DNA of 64,000 bases from Streptomyces roseolus (GCF_014649855.1 NZ_BMTV01000001.1:1-64000); one strand, 5' to 3'. Shown: positions 25,412 to 36,880, counted from the first letter of the stretch. Program-made: numbers and translations. The notes: generated from the letters alone by a model not told the origin.

Positions 25412-26728
25412 GTGAGAGCGCTTCCGCTCCGCACCGGCGTCCGCTGGAAGATCGCCCTGGCCATCGCGGCGGTCGGCGCGCTGATCGCGGTCACCCTCAG
25501 CGTGGTCGTGCACAACGCCGCCCGGATCTCGATGCTCGACAACGCGCGCGAGGTGCAGATGGAACGGCTGCTCTTCGCCCAGCGCCTCTACGAGACCTCC
25601 AAGCCGAGGGAGCCGCGCTTCGGCGCCAAGATCAACGACCCGGCGCTGCCGGACCAGCTCGACCAGCTGATGCGGGACCAGCGGCGGGGCACGTACGTGC
25701 AGGAGCACCGGCACGGCGGTCCGCCGGACGTGTGGGCGGCGGTGCCGCTGGCCAACGGCGACGTGCTCTCGCTGCACATCCCCTTCGCCGACCGCAGCGC
25801 CACGATCATGAAGGACCTCGACCGGGCGCTCGTCATCGGCTCGGTCTCGGTGGTCTTCGGCGGCTGCGCGCTCGGCATCCTCGTCGGCGGGCAGCTGTCC
25901 CGGCGGCTGCGGAAGGCCGCGGCGGCGGCCGGCCGGGTCGCCCAGGGCAACGGGGACGTCCGGGTGCGGGACGCCGTCGGCGGAGTCGTACGCGACGAGA
26001 CCGACGACCTGGCGTGGGCGATCGACTCGCTCACCGACGCGCTGCACGAGCGGATCGAGGCCGAGCGGCGGGTCACCGCGGACATCGCGCACGAGCTGCG
26101 CACCCCGGTGACCGGGCTGCTTACGGCGGCCGAGCTGCTGCCGCCGGGCCGTCCGACCGAGCTGGTGCGGGACCGGGCGCAGGCGATGCGGACGCTGGTC
26201 GAGGACGTGCTCGAGGTGGCCCGGCTCGACGGGGCCTCGGAGCGGGCGGAGCTCCAGGAGATCGCGCTCGGCGAGTTCGTGGACCGGCGGGTGCGGTCGA
26301 TGTTCCCGGACGCGGAGGTCCGGGTGGTCCACGAGTCCTGGGTGTCGACCGACCCGCGCCGCCTGGAGCGGATCCTCGGCAATCTGCTGGCGAACGCGGC
26401 CAAGCACGGCAAGGGCCCGGTGGAGGTCACCGTCGAGGGCCGGGTGGTACGGGTGCGGGACCACGGCCCCGGCTTCCCCGAGGCACTGCTGCGCGAGGGC
26501 CCGAGCCGCTTCCGTACGGGCACGAGCGACCGCGCGGGCCAGGGCCACGGCCTGGGCCTGACGATCGCGGCCGGCCAGGCGCGGGTCCTCGGCGCCCGGC
26601 TGACCTTCCGGAACGTCGCCTCGGAGGGCTCTCCGGAGGGCGTCGGCGGGGCGGTCGCGGTGCTGTGGCTGCCGGACCACGCGCCGACGAACACGGGGAG
26701 CTTCCCGATCCTGCGGCTCCCGGAGTAG
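25412..26728 (+). CDS. cseC: Sensor histidine kinase CseC
   Basis: 438 residues. Membrane helices at about 13-33 and 139-160 enclose a ~105-residue extracytoplasmic sensor. A HAMP-like linker is followed by the H-box ADIAHELRTPV (phosphorylated H227), the N-box ILGNLLANAAKHG, RDHGPGF and GHGLGLTIA. It senses cell-envelope damage and phosphorylates CseB. It starts at GTG 25412, three bases after the cseB stop, so translation is coupled. The operon ends at the hairpin at 26800-26849. Confidence 0.96.
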   Translation: MRALPLRTGVRWKIALAIAAVGALIAVTLSVVVHNAARISMLDNAREVQMERLLFAQRLYETSKPREPRFGAKINDPALPDQLDQLMRDQRRGTYVQEHRHGGPPDVWAAVPLANGDVLSLHIPFADRSATIMKDLDRALVIGSVSVVFGGCALGILVGGQLSRRLRKAAAAAGRVAQGNGDVRVRDAVGGVVRDETDDLAWAIDSLTDALHERIEAERRVTADIAHELRTPVTGLLTAAELLPPGRPTELVRDRAQAMRTLVEDVLEVARLDGASERAELQEIALGEFVDRRVRSMFPDAEVRVVHESWVSTDPRRLERILGNLLANAAKHGKGPVEVTVEGRVVRVRDHGPGFPEALLREGPSRFRTGTSDRAGQGHGLGLTIAAGQARVLGARLTFRNVASEGSPEGVGGAVAVLWLPDHAPTNTGSFPILRLPE

Positions 26729-26738
26729 CGGCGGGGGG

Positions 26739-26849
26739 ACGCGCGCGTGGGGCCGGGCTGATCATGCAACCGCCCCTGATCACCGCGTTCAGCCGGGGTA
26801 CGCGCGCGTGGGGCCGGGTTCCCGTCGGAACCCGGCCCCACGCGCGCGT
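26739..26849. terminator. Bidirectional terminator with a 23-bp perfect stem and an extra arm copy
   Basis: Bases 26800-26822 and 26827-26849 are perfect reverse complements with loop CGTC, lying between the convergent cseC and MFS genes. The arm begins ACGCGCGCGTGGGGCCGGG, and this 19-bp string also occurs as a direct copy at 26739-26757. Three copies of the ACGCGCGCGT core are therefore packed within 111 bp. Confidence 0.85.
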
Positions 26850-26859
26850 GCGACGGCGG

Positions 26860-28437
26860 TCAGACCGTCTCGGCGACCTTGGCCGTGCCCTCGTCCGCCG
26901 GCTTCTCCGCCGTCGCGGGGCCGGCGCCGCGCAGCGCCACCTCCTTGACGAAGAAGGCGAGGACGAAGCCGACGACCGCGACCGCCGAGCCGACGAGGAA
27001 GGCGGAGTGGGTGCCGGCGGCGACGGCGTGCTGGTAGGCCTCGCGCAGCGCCTCCGGCAGCTCGGCCAGGCTCGCGGCGTCGAGCTGGGCGGTCCGCTCG
27101 GTGAGGCCGGAGCCGCCGCGGGAGGCCATCTCGTCCTGGACCCGGCTGGTGAAGAGGGCGCCCATGACGGCGACGCCGAAGGAGGAGCCGAGGGTCCGGA
27201 AGAGGGTGGTGGAGCTGGAGGCCACGCCCATGTCCTTCATCTCGACGCTGTTCTGCGCGACGAGCATGGTGATCTGCATGAGGAAGCCCATGCCGGCGCC
27301 GAGCAGGGCCATGTAGACGCCGGAGAGCAGGCGGCCCGTGCCGGTGTCCATCGTGGAGAGCAGGAAGAGGCCGGCGATCATCAGGGCGCCGCCCGCGATG
27401 GGGAAGGCCTTGTACTTGCCGGTGCTGGTGGTGACGCGGCCGACGACCAGCGAGACGACCATCATCGACAGCAGCATCGGCAGGAGCAGCAGGCCGGAGT
27501 TGGTGGCCGAGGCACCCTGCACGGACTGCTGGAAGATCGGCAGGTAGAGGACCGCGCCGAACATGACGAAGCCGGTGACGAAGCCGATCAGGGACATCAG
27601 CGTGAAGTTGCGGCCGCGGAAGATGTGCAGCGGCATGATCGGGTCGCTCGCGCGGGTCTCCACGTACAGGAAGGCGGCGAGGGCGAGCGCGCCGCCGACC
27701 GCGAGGCCGACGACGGTGGCCGAGCCCCAGGCGTACTCGGTGCCGCCCCAGGTGGTGACGAGGACGATCGCGGTGATGCCGACGGTCAGCAGCGCGGCGC
27801 CGAGGAAGTCGATCCGGGTGCCGGCCGCCCGCCGCTTCTTCGGCAGGTGGAGGACGGCGGTGACCATGGCGAGGGCGACGGCGCCGAGCGGCAGGTTGAT
27901 GTAGAAGGACCAGCGCCAGCCCCAGTGGTCGGTGATGGTGCCGCCGACCAGCGGGCCGCCGATCATGGCGAGGGCCATCACGCCGGCCATCATGCCCTGG
28001 TACTTGCCCCGCTCCCGGGGCGGGATCAGGTCGCCGATGATCGCCATGACGCCGACCATGAGACCGCCGGCGCCGAGGCCCTGGACGGTGCGGAAGCCGA
28101 TGAGCTGGCCCATGTCCTGGGCCATGCCGCTGAGCGCCGAGCCGATCAGGAAGATGACGATCGAGGTGAGGAAGACGCCCTTGCGGCCGTACATGTCGCC
28201 GAGCTTGCCCCAGATGGGGGTGGAGGCGGCGGTGGCCAGGGTGTAGGCGGTGACGACCCAGGACAGGTGCTCCAGGCCGCCGAGCTCGCCGACGATCGTC
28301 GGCATCGCGGTGCCGATGATCATGTTGTCCAGCATCGCGAGGAGCATCGCGATCATGAGGGCGAGGAGGACCACGCGCACGCTGCGCTGGGTCTCCGGCT
28401 CCCCCGCGGTCTGTTTCGATGGTGCGGTGCCCGTCAT
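26860..28437 (-). CDS. DHA2-family (14-helix) MFS drug efflux transporter
   Basis: 525 residues with about 14 hydrophobic segments. MFS motif A appears as GKLGDMYGRKGVF, motif C region as MAIIGDLIPPRERGKYQG / GPLVGGTITDHWGWRWSFYINLP, typical of EmrB/QacA proton antiporters. ATG 28437 has AAGGGG upstream. The gene is divergent from a TetR regulator whose operator candidates lie in the shared 106-bp spacer, the classic pump-repressor arrangement. Substrates unknown. Confidence 0.94.
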   Translation of the reverse strand: MTGTAPSKQTAGEPETQRSVRVVLLALMIAMLLAMLDNMIIGTAMPTIVGELGGLEHLSWVVTAYTLATAASTPIWGKLGDMYGRKGVFLTSIVIFLIGSALSGMAQDMGQLIGFRTVQGLGAGGLMVGVMAIIGDLIPPRERGKYQGMMAGVMALAMIGGPLVGGTITDHWGWRWSFYINLPLGAVALAMVTAVLHLPKKRRAAGTRIDFLGAALLTVGITAIVLVTTWGGTEYAWGSATVVGLAVGGALALAAFLYVETRASDPIMPLHIFRGRNFTLMSLIGFVTGFVMFGAVLYLPIFQQSVQGASATNSGLLLLPMLLSMMVVSLVVGRVTTSTGKYKAFPIAGGALMIAGLFLLSTMDTGTGRLLSGVYMALLGAGMGFLMQITMLVAQNSVEMKDMGVASSSTTLFRTLGSSFGVAVMGALFTSRVQDEMASRGGSGLTERTAQLDAASLAELPEALREAYQHAVAAGTHSAFLVGSAVAVVGFVLAFFVKEVALRGAGPATAEKPADEGTAKVAETV

Positions 28438-28446
28438 GGCCGTCCC

Positions 28447-28516
28447 CTTACTTGCCGCCCGGCTAGTTACTACACTGGGGGACGGTAGGCGTGTCACTTG
28501 CCGGTCGTCAAGTAAG
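28447..28516. promoter_or_regulatory. Operator region between the efflux pump and its TetR regulator
   Basis: ACTTGCCGGTCGTCAAGT (28496-28513) is an inverted repeat with 5-bp arms and 8-base spacer. The outer sequence CAAGTAAG (28509-28516) is also mirrored by CTTACTTG at 28447-28454, next to the pump's ribosome site. This gives two related half-site sets flanking both promoters, consistent with autorepression by the adjacent TetR protein. Confidence 0.55.
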
Positions 28517-28543
28517 TTTTGTGGAAAGTGGGAGTGAACAGCC

Positions 28544-29098
28544 ATGGCCCGAGGCAACACCCGCCAGCGCATCCAGGACGTGGCTCTCGAACTCTTCGCC
28601 GAGCAGGGCTACGAGAAGACCTCGCTCCGGGAGATCGCGGAACGCCTCGACGTCACCAAGGCCGCGCTGTACTACCACTTCAAGACCAAGGAAGACATCA
28701 TCATCGGGATCTTCCAGGACCTGACGCGCCCGATGGACGAGCTGCTCGCCTGGGCCGCCGAGCAGCCGCGCACCCTGGAGACCAAGCGGGAGATCCTGCG
28801 CCGCTACCAGCTCTGCCTGCTCGCCGCGGCCCCGCTGTTCCGCTTCATGCACGAGAACCAGGCGACCGTGCGCGAGCTCAGCATCGGCCTCACCTTCAAG
28901 GAGCGGCTGCTCGCGCTCTACGAGTACCTCCAGGACCCCGAGGCGCCGACGAAGGCCCGGGTCCGCGCCATGAGCTCGGTCTTCACCCTGCACGCGGGCA
29001 CGTTCTTCCTGCAGAACGACGAGGACGACCCCGAGGAGAAGCAGGAAGCCGTCCTCGAGGTCGCCCTCGATCTGATCGAGCAGGCCCACCGGGCCTGA
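28544..29098 (+). CDS. TetR/AcrR family repressor, likely of the divergent efflux pump
   Basis: 184 residues. HTH: RQRIQDVALELFAEQGYE, TSLREIAERLDV, TKAALYYHFKTKEDI, the standard TetR DNA-binding fold. The C-terminal domain is mostly helical and presumably binds drugs carried by the pump. ATG 28544 is preceded by GGGAG. Codon use is normal. Its stop lies 12 bp from the convergent peptidase stop, with no room for a hairpin. Confidence 0.93.
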   Translation: MARGNTRQRIQDVALELFAEQGYEKTSLREIAERLDVTKAALYYHFKTKEDIIIGIFQDLTRPMDELLAWAAEQPRTLETKREILRRYQLCLLAAAPLFRFMHENQATVRELSIGLTFKERLLALYEYLQDPEAPTKARVRAMSSVFTLHAGTFFLQNDEDDPEEKQEAVLEVALDLIEQAHRA

Positions 29099-29110
29099 CA
29101 CGCGTCAGCG

Positions 29111-29815
29111 TCAGATGGTGACGCCGTGGGACCGCAGGAACGCGGCCGGGTTGATGGCGGAGCCGTAGTTCGGGGTCGTACGGATCTCGAAGTGCAGGTG
29201 GGGGCCGGAGGAGTTGCCGGTGTTGCCCGAGAGGGCGATCCGCTGGCCGGCGGCGACCTTCTGGCCGATGTGGACCTTGATCTTCGACAGGTGGGCGTAC
29301 TGCGAGTACGTGCCGTTGGCGTGCTTCACCACGATGGCGTTGCCGTACGCGGGGCCGTCGCCGCCGCCGTTCGGGCCGGCCTTCACGACGGTGCCGGAGC
29401 CGGCGGCCTTGACCGGGGTGCCGGTCGGGACGGCGAAGTCCTGGCCGGAGTGCTTGTGGGCCCACATGGCGCCGCCCTGGTTGAAGCTGGCGCTCAGGGC
29501 GTACGAGGTGACCGGCTTGACCCAGCCCTTGGCCTTCTTCGCGGCGACGGGCTTGGCGGCGGCCTTCTTGGCCGCGGCCTTCACCTGGGCGGCCTTGGCG
29601 GCCTGCGCCTTGACGGCCTTCACCTGGGCGGCGGCCTTGGCCTGGGTCTCGGCCTGCGCCGCGACGGCGGCGGCCGCGGTACCGGCGACCGGGGCGACCT
29701 TGCTCTCGGCGGCGAAGGCGGACCCGGCTCCGGCCACCAGCGACGCTCCCATACCCGCGGCGGCGAGGGCGACGGCGGTGGTACGGACGACGGGGTTCAT
29801 GACGCGCTTCGACAT
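29111..29815 (-). CDS. Secreted M23-family (LytM-type) cell-wall peptidase
   Basis: 234 residues from ATG 29815 (GGAGG 11 bases upstream). A signal peptide (VVRTTAVALAAAGMGASLV, cleavage after SAFA) is followed by a ~65-residue Ala/Lys/Val/Gln-rich stretch likely to be helical or wall-binding, then a C-terminal M23 domain. Zinc ligands are visible in HKHSGQDFAVPTG (H-x3-D) and SGPHLHFEIRT (HLH). It should cut peptidoglycan cross-bridges outside the cell. The 476-bp upstream region is unusually long and less GC-rich than its surroundings. Confidence 0.93.
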   Translation of the reverse strand: MSKRVMNPVVRTTAVALAAAGMGASLVAGAGSAFAAESKVAPVAGTAAAAVAAQAETQAKAAAQVKAVKAQAAKAAQVKAAAKKAAAKPVAAKKAKGWVKPVTSYALSASFNQGGAMWAHKHSGQDFAVPTGTPVKAAGSGTVVKAGPNGGGDGPAYGNAIVVKHANGTYSQYAHLSKIKVHIGQKVAAGQRIALSGNTGNSSGPHLHFEIRTTPNYGSAINPAAFLRSHGVTI

Positions 29816-30291
29816 ACGGGGGAAGACCTCCGGACAGAACGGGACCCGACGCGATCGGTGCGTTGCGCCGGGCTGGCCGTTCCTTGGTAACCCGCCACCC
29901 AGGTCATCCCAAAACACCCCATCTACGACACAAGGTCGTAGCGATCTCCCCAGGAATACGGCTCTTGACGCCTCCACCCCCCACCCCTCAAATCGGACAT
30001 AACAACCCAAGATTTCAGGTTTAAGGGCGTGTCACCGAGGCCAGGAAAGGCCCGAAAGACGGCCCTGCGCCCGATTCGGGCGACTCGGGACCCAAGTCCT
30101 GATGGTTGACGGCTGAACGTCCCGATTAGCCCGGTATCAGCACTACGATCCCGTCTAGTACCCTTCAAAACCCCTGTGCGCCTTGTCACCGGCCGGCCCC
30201 TGCCCTTGCGACCTGGGTCACGCAACCGGAGCCTCCCGGAGGCCGTCCCGCACTACGCTGACGGCATCCGGGGACGTACGGGGGGACACAC
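29816..30291. other. Gene-free divergent regulatory region between the M23 peptidase and the NACHT gene
   Basis: No gene is supported. The 29,880-30,030 part is comparatively AT-rich. A 7-bp perfect hairpin CTACGAC/GTCGTAG (29923-29929 and 29935-29941) would sit in the 5' leader of the peptidase mRNA. Towards the NACHT gene there is an inverted repeat TTGCG-N10-CGCAA (30206-30225) and a -10-like TACGCT about 30 bases before its ATG. I looked for the conserved blocks of the c-di-AMP (ydaO) riboswitch that often precedes such hydrolases and did not find them. Confidence 0.5.
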
Positions 30292-33219
30292 ATGGAACCG
30301 GCACTCATCGGCACCCGACTCGCATCGGCCGCGATCGGGCCCCTGCTGAAGAAACTGCTGGCCGGCGACGCGCCGGGGGCCGGACTCACCGGCACGGACC
30401 GCCCCGTACGGCTCGCCTCCCTCCTCTCCTTCCGCGGCGAGAAGCGCACCCTCACCGAGAAGGACGTCCGGAAACTGGCCGCGACCCTGGTGGCCCGCAC
30501 CTGCGAGGGCCCCGGCGAGCCGCCCTTCCCCGCCGACGAGACCGAGGCCGTCACCGACGCGCTCGCCGCGAACCTGCTGGCCCTCGGCGACCTCGACATG
30601 GACGACGTCCAGGCCGTCCACCTCGGCCACGAGGCCCTCGCCCGGCGCCTGCGCGCCGCCGCGCCCGCCCCCGACGGCCTCTCCGCGGACTCCGTCCACT
30701 ACCTGGAGGCCGCCACCGACCGGGCCTGCCGCCACATCCTGGAGTTCTTCACCAGCCGCCCCTCCTTCCTCGCCCGCACCCTCGTCGAGCAGACCCGGGG
30801 CCAGGCCGCGCTGACCGCGAAGCTCGACGCGGTGGCCGCCGCGAACCCCGGCCCCCTCACCGAGGACGCCGCCTTCGAACGCCGCTACCTCGCCCACCTG
30901 GCGCGGAAGCACGGCCACCTGACGATCTACGGCATCGACCTGCGCGACGCGGCGGAGGAGTGGCCGCTCGACGTGGCCTACCTGTCCCTGGAGGCGGCCG
31001 GCACGCCCCCGGGCCCCGAACCCGAACCCGCCGCCCATCACCGCCAGGAGTACGCGTCCCTCCGCGCCGACCTCGCCCTCGCCGCCCACGACCGGGTGCT
31101 GCTGAGGGGCCTCGCCGGCTCCGGCAAGACGACCCTCGTCCAGTGGCTGACGGTCTCGGCGTGCGCCGCGCCCCCGGCCGACGGCATGGACTACCTCCAC
31201 GGCCGCGTCCCCTTCGTCCTCCCGCTGCGCACCCTCACCCGCCACGGCGAGCGGCTCCCCGACGCGGAGCGGTTCCTCTCCGCCGCCGACTGCCCGCTCA
31301 CCCCGCCCGACGGGTGGGCCGACCGGGTCCTCGCCGCCGGCCGGGGCCTCGTCCTCGTCGACGGCATCGACGAGATCCCCGAGGCGGAACGCGGCCGGGC
31401 CCGGGACTGGCTGCGCGGGCTCCTCGCCGCGTACGGCACCGGCAACCGCTGGCTCGTCACCTCCCGCCCCACCGCCGTACGCGACGACTGGCTGGCCCGT
31501 GACGGCTTCACCGAGCTGACCCTCTCCCCCATGTCCCCCGCCGAGGTCGCCACCTTCGTCCGCCGCTGGCACCGCGCGGCCGGCCCGGCCGCCGCGCCGT
31601 ACGAACAGCAGCTCCTCGACTCCCTCCGCACGACGGAACACGTGGCCCAGCTGGCGACGAGCCCCCTGATGTGCGGTCTGATCTGCGCCCTCCACCACGA
31701 ACGCCGCGGCTACCTCCCCCGGGGCCGCAAGCCCCTCTACGACGCGGCCCTCTCCCTCCTCCTCGCCCGCCGCGACCGCGAACGCGGCATGGGCGCTCCC
31801 TACGGCGTCGACCTGGACGAGGCCCCCCAGGTCCAGCTGGTCCAGCGCCTGGCGTACTGGCTGACCCTCAACGACCGCCTCGTCATGGACCGCGCCCACG
31901 CGCGGTCCCTGGTCACGGAGGCCCTCCCGGCGATGGGCCTCACGGACCACACCCCGGACCAGGTCTTCACCCACCTCCTGCACCGCAGCGGCCTGCTCCG
32001 CGAGCCCACCGCCGACACGGTCGACTTCGTCCACCGCACCTTCCAGGACTACCTGGCGGCCAAGGCCCTGGTCGACCACTGGGACATCGGCGTCCTCGTC
32101 CGCCACGCGACGGACGACCGCTGGGAGGACGTCATCCGCATGGCCGTCGGCCACGCCCGCCCCCGCGAGGCGGCGGAGATCCTGCGCGAGCTGCTGAGCG
32201 CGGCGGACGCGTCCGAGGACCGCCGCACCCGGCTGCGCCTGACGCTGCTGGCCGCGACGGCCCTCGGGCACGCGACGGAGGTCTCCCAGGACGTACGGGA
32301 GGAGATCACACGGCGTACGGGGGAGATCATCCCGCCCCGGGACCCGGACGAGGCGCGCGAGCTGGCCCGGGCGGGGCGCATGGTCCTGGACCTGCTGCCG
32401 GACCCGGCCGGGCTGGACGGCCGGGCGGCGGAGATGGTGGTGATCGCGGCGAGCCACATCACGGTCGACGCGGCGATCCCCTACCTGGCGCGCTTCGCCG
32501 CCCATCCGAGGCTGGACGTACGGGCCCAGCTCGTCTGGGCGTGGCAGCGCTTCGAGACCCGGCCCTACGCGGAGGCGGTCGTCGCCCGGCTGGACCCGAC
32601 GGAGCTGCGCCACATCGTCAGCGACGACGCGCAGGCGGACGAACTCCTCCGGCTCGGCCTCGCCCCGGCCCGCCTGGAGATCGGCGAAGGCGTGGGCGAC
32701 GACCGGGTGGCGGCACTGCTGGGGCGCTGCGACCTCACGACGCTGGTCGTCACCCGGGGCGCCGGGCAGGCCTTCCCGGCCGCCCTGAGCCGGCAGGAGA
32801 ACCTCGAAGAGCTCTCGCTCCTGTGGATGACGGCGACGCCGTGGAAGCTGGCCGACCTGCCGTCGGCGCCCCTGCGCGAGCTGTACGCCAGCCACGCCCC
32901 CGAGGACGGCCTCGCCGGTCTCGCCCGCTTCCCGGACCTGCGTCACCTCTCCCTGTGGGGGACGCGCCACCGCCACGAGGAGTACTGGCGGGCCCTCCCC
33001 CTCCTGAGCCGCCTGGATTCCCTGGTGCTCGACCCCCACGTCGTCACCCTGTGCCCGGAGGACGTCGTCCTGCCGTCGGTGACGAGCCTCCACCTCCAGG
33101 AGGTTCCGCCCGGGGTTCCCCTGGCCCGCGTCTTCCCCCGTCTGCGGCGGGTCGTGGGCCCCCGCCACCTGCTCCTCGTAGGAGTCGACAACCTGCCGCC
33201 GTACATCCAGGTCGTATGA
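30292..33219 (+). CDS. NACHT-domain STAND NTPase (NLR-like, possible antiphage protein)
   Basis: 975 residues. An N-terminal ~240-residue helical region (ARTLVEQTRGQAALTAKL and so on) resembles the NACHT N-terminal helical domains common in Streptomyces. The NACHT core has Walker A GLAGSGKT (273-280), Walker B LVLVDGIDE (353-361; D357, D360, E361), the TSRP sensor (390-393) and a winged-helix signature FVHRTFQDYLAAKAL. The C-terminal ~350 residues are helical repeats ending in leucine-rich-repeat-like segments (LEELSLLW, LRELYAS, LRHLSLWG, LDSLVLDP). Such proteins oligomerise on sensing a ligand, and several bacterial NACHT proteins block phage. No obvious effector domain (nuclease, TIR, protease) is seen, and it stands alone. 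It ends 71 bp before the convergent clpC stop, separated by a strong hairpin. Confidence 0.85.
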   Translation: MEPALIGTRLASAAIGPLLKKLLAGDAPGAGLTGTDRPVRLASLLSFRGEKRTLTEKDVRKLAATLVARTCEGPGEPPFPADETEAVTDALAANLLALGDLDMDDVQAVHLGHEALARRLRAAAPAPDGLSADSVHYLEAATDRACRHILEFFTSRPSFLARTLVEQTRGQAALTAKLDAVAAANPGPLTEDAAFERRYLAHLARKHGHLTIYGIDLRDAAEEWPLDVAYLSLEAAGTPPGPEPEPAAHHRQEYASLRADLALAAHDRVLLRGLAGSGKTTLVQWLTVSACAAPPADGMDYLHGRVPFVLPLRTLTRHGERLPDAERFLSAADCPLTPPDGWADRVLAAGRGLVLVDGIDEIPEAERGRARDWLRGLLAAYGTGNRWLVTSRPTAVRDDWLARDGFTELTLSPMSPAEVATFVRRWHRAAGPAAAPYEQQLLDSLRTTEHVAQLATSPLMCGLICALHHERRGYLPRGRKPLYDAALSLLLARRDRERGMGAPYGVDLDEAPQVQLVQRLAYWLTLNDRLVMDRAHARSLVTEALPAMGLTDHTPDQVFTHLLHRSGLLREPTADTVDFVHRTFQDYLAAKALVDHWDIGVLVRHATDDRWEDVIRMAVGHARPREAAEILRELLSAADASEDRRTRLRLTLLAATALGHATEVSQDVREEITRRTGEIIPPRDPDEARELARAGRMVLDLLPDPAGLDGRAAEMVVIAASHITVDAAIPYLARFAAHPRLDVRAQLVWAWQRFETRPYAEAVVARLDPTELRHIVSDDAQADELLRLGLAPARLEIGEGVGDDRVAALLGRCDLTTLVVTRGAGQAFPAALSRQENLEELSLLWMTATPWKLADLPSAPLRELYASHAPEDGLAGLARFPDLRHLSLWGTRHRHEEYWRALPLLSRLDSLVLDPHVVTLCPEDVVLPSVTSLHLQEVPPGVPLARVFPRLRRVVGPRHLLLVGVDNLPPYIQVV

Positions 33220-33220
33220 C

Positions 33221-33264
33221 GAAGGGGCGGCCCCGGAACCAGCTGGTTCCGGGGCCGCCCCTTC
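33221..33264. terminator. 44-bp perfect palindrome, bidirectional terminator between NACHT gene and clpC
   Basis: 33221-33242 is the exact reverse complement of 33243-33264; the arms begin GAAGGGGCGGCCCCGG. It sits just after the NACHT stop and 26 bp past the clpC stop, with short A/T stretches at both ends, so it can terminate from both sides. Confidence 0.85.
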
Positions 33265-33290
33265 AGACCGCTACACGCTCAGCGCGTGCG

Positions 33291-35810
<2,520 letters not shown>

Positions 35811-36283
35811 CGTTAATCGCTCCTCAGAGCGGTCAGTCAGTTAGGGGTCGATCCCCTCCCTGTCCTTCCGCAGCTTAGTCCCGCAAGCGGGGACCGCTCA
35901 TTCCAACTGCCGACATCCGTCCGGATCACCCCCTTGTCCATGGGGTGGCCCGCTGCCGAACAGCCGACAAATGCTCCAACTCGATGGTGCGAGACGATGT
36001 TCCCGCAGGCCAAGTAGTTACCCCCGCCTTGAGTACGCCGATGGCGAACGCGAGACGGACCGGCCGTACGAGTCACCCCTCTCCACTAGGAATGTCTTAC
36101 CCGTCGGGTCCGACACTCCATGCGGCGCACCCGGGTTCCCTCCGCTACCAGCGAACAGAGTTGCGTCGCCGAATGCGCGCGTACGCCCCATTACCGGACA
36201 CCTCGGGTACCCGGACCGGAACGTTACGTCACCGGTCTCGCCCGGGGCCGTAACCTCCCCGGCCCCCCGGGAGTTCCCCGGGC
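35811..36283. other. Gene-free region between divergent clpC and the Prim-Pol-like gene
   Basis: No gene is called; open frames here lack codon bias. On the clpC side lie the dyad GTCCCGCAAGCGGGGAC (35878-35894), a -10-like TAAGCT (minus strand), and AGGGG-TCGAT-CCCCT (35843-35857). A single HspR half-site, CTTGAGT (36028-36034), has no partner. The clpC regulator cannot be named from sequence; ClgR would be expected from other actinobacteria. Confidence 0.45.
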
Positions 36284-36880
36284 ATGGCCCTCGCCGTCCC
36301 CTCTCCCCGTCCGCCGCTCGACGGCGGCCGGGAACTCGCGCTCTGGTACGAGCGGGAGCTCGGGTGGGCGACGGTGCCGGGTCCGCCGACGCAGCTGGTG
36401 ACGGGGCTCCGTTTCGACGTCCTCGACCTGCCCGCCGCGGCCGGCCGGGGGGTGCTGCGCCGGGTGGGCGCGGCGACCGGTCCCGTGGCCCTCCTGGGGC
36501 GCCGGATGCGGCTCCTGGTGGCCGCGGGTGGCGCGGAGGAGCTGCCCGGCCTGCTGGAGTGGCTGGAGTGGGGCGGTATCTCACTGGACCTGGTGGCGCT
36601 GGGCGCCGACGGCCGGATGACCGCTCCCCCGCCGCCGGGGCGGGGCGGATCCGGCGCGCCGGGCGCCGGCGCCTGGCTGCGGGCCCCCGAGCCGGGGCGC
36701 GAGGTGGAGTCCTCGCTGCCGGCTCCGCGGTCCGGGCCGTGGGGCCGTGCGGAGGCCCCGTGTCTGACGCGCCTGGTGGCCGCGGCCGCGGTGGAGTGCC
36801 ACCGGCTGCGGCTGCTGAGCGCCCGGGCCGGCGGGCCGGCGGCTCAGCGGGGGGCGCCTCAGCGGTTCGCGTCCTCGTAG
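36284..36880 (+). CDS. Small actinobacterial protein resembling a Prim-Pol (bifunctional primase/polymerase) N-terminal domain
   Basis: 198 residues from ATG 36284 (GGGAG upstream). Segments WYERELGWATVPGPPTQLVTG, RFDVLDLPAAAG, GPVALLGRRMRLLV and LLEWLEWGGISLDLVALG recall the Streptomyces family often annotated as bifunctional DNA primase/polymerase-like. The metal-binding acidic cluster expected of an active enzyme is not evident, so this is probably a non-catalytic relative. The C-terminal third is Pro/Gly/Arg-rich. It overlaps the convergent lsr2 gene by 22 bp. Biological role unknown. Confidence 0.6.
   Translation: MALAVPSPRPPLDGGRELALWYERELGWATVPGPPTQLVTGLRFDVLDLPAAAGRGVLRRVGAATGPVALLGRRMRLLVAAGGAEELPGLLEWLEWGGISLDLVALGADGRMTAPPPPGRGGSGAPGAGAWLRAPEPGREVESSLPAPRSGPWGRAEAPCLTRLVAAAAVECHRLRLLSARAGGPAAQRGAPQRFASS

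Noticed and set aside
29816..30150. Possible c-di-AMP (ydaO) riboswitch upstream of the secreted M23 peptidase
   Set aside because: The conserved blocks I know for this riboswitch are not present; only a simple 7-bp hairpin is seen.
30292..33219. Multi-gene defence island around the NACHT gene
   Set aside because: Flanking genes (secreted peptidase, clpC) are housekeeping; no nuclease, methylase or toxin genes are adjacent.
36028..36034. HspR (HAIR) operator upstream of clpC
   Set aside because: Only one half-site CTTGAGT occurs; the inverted partner at the required spacing is missing.
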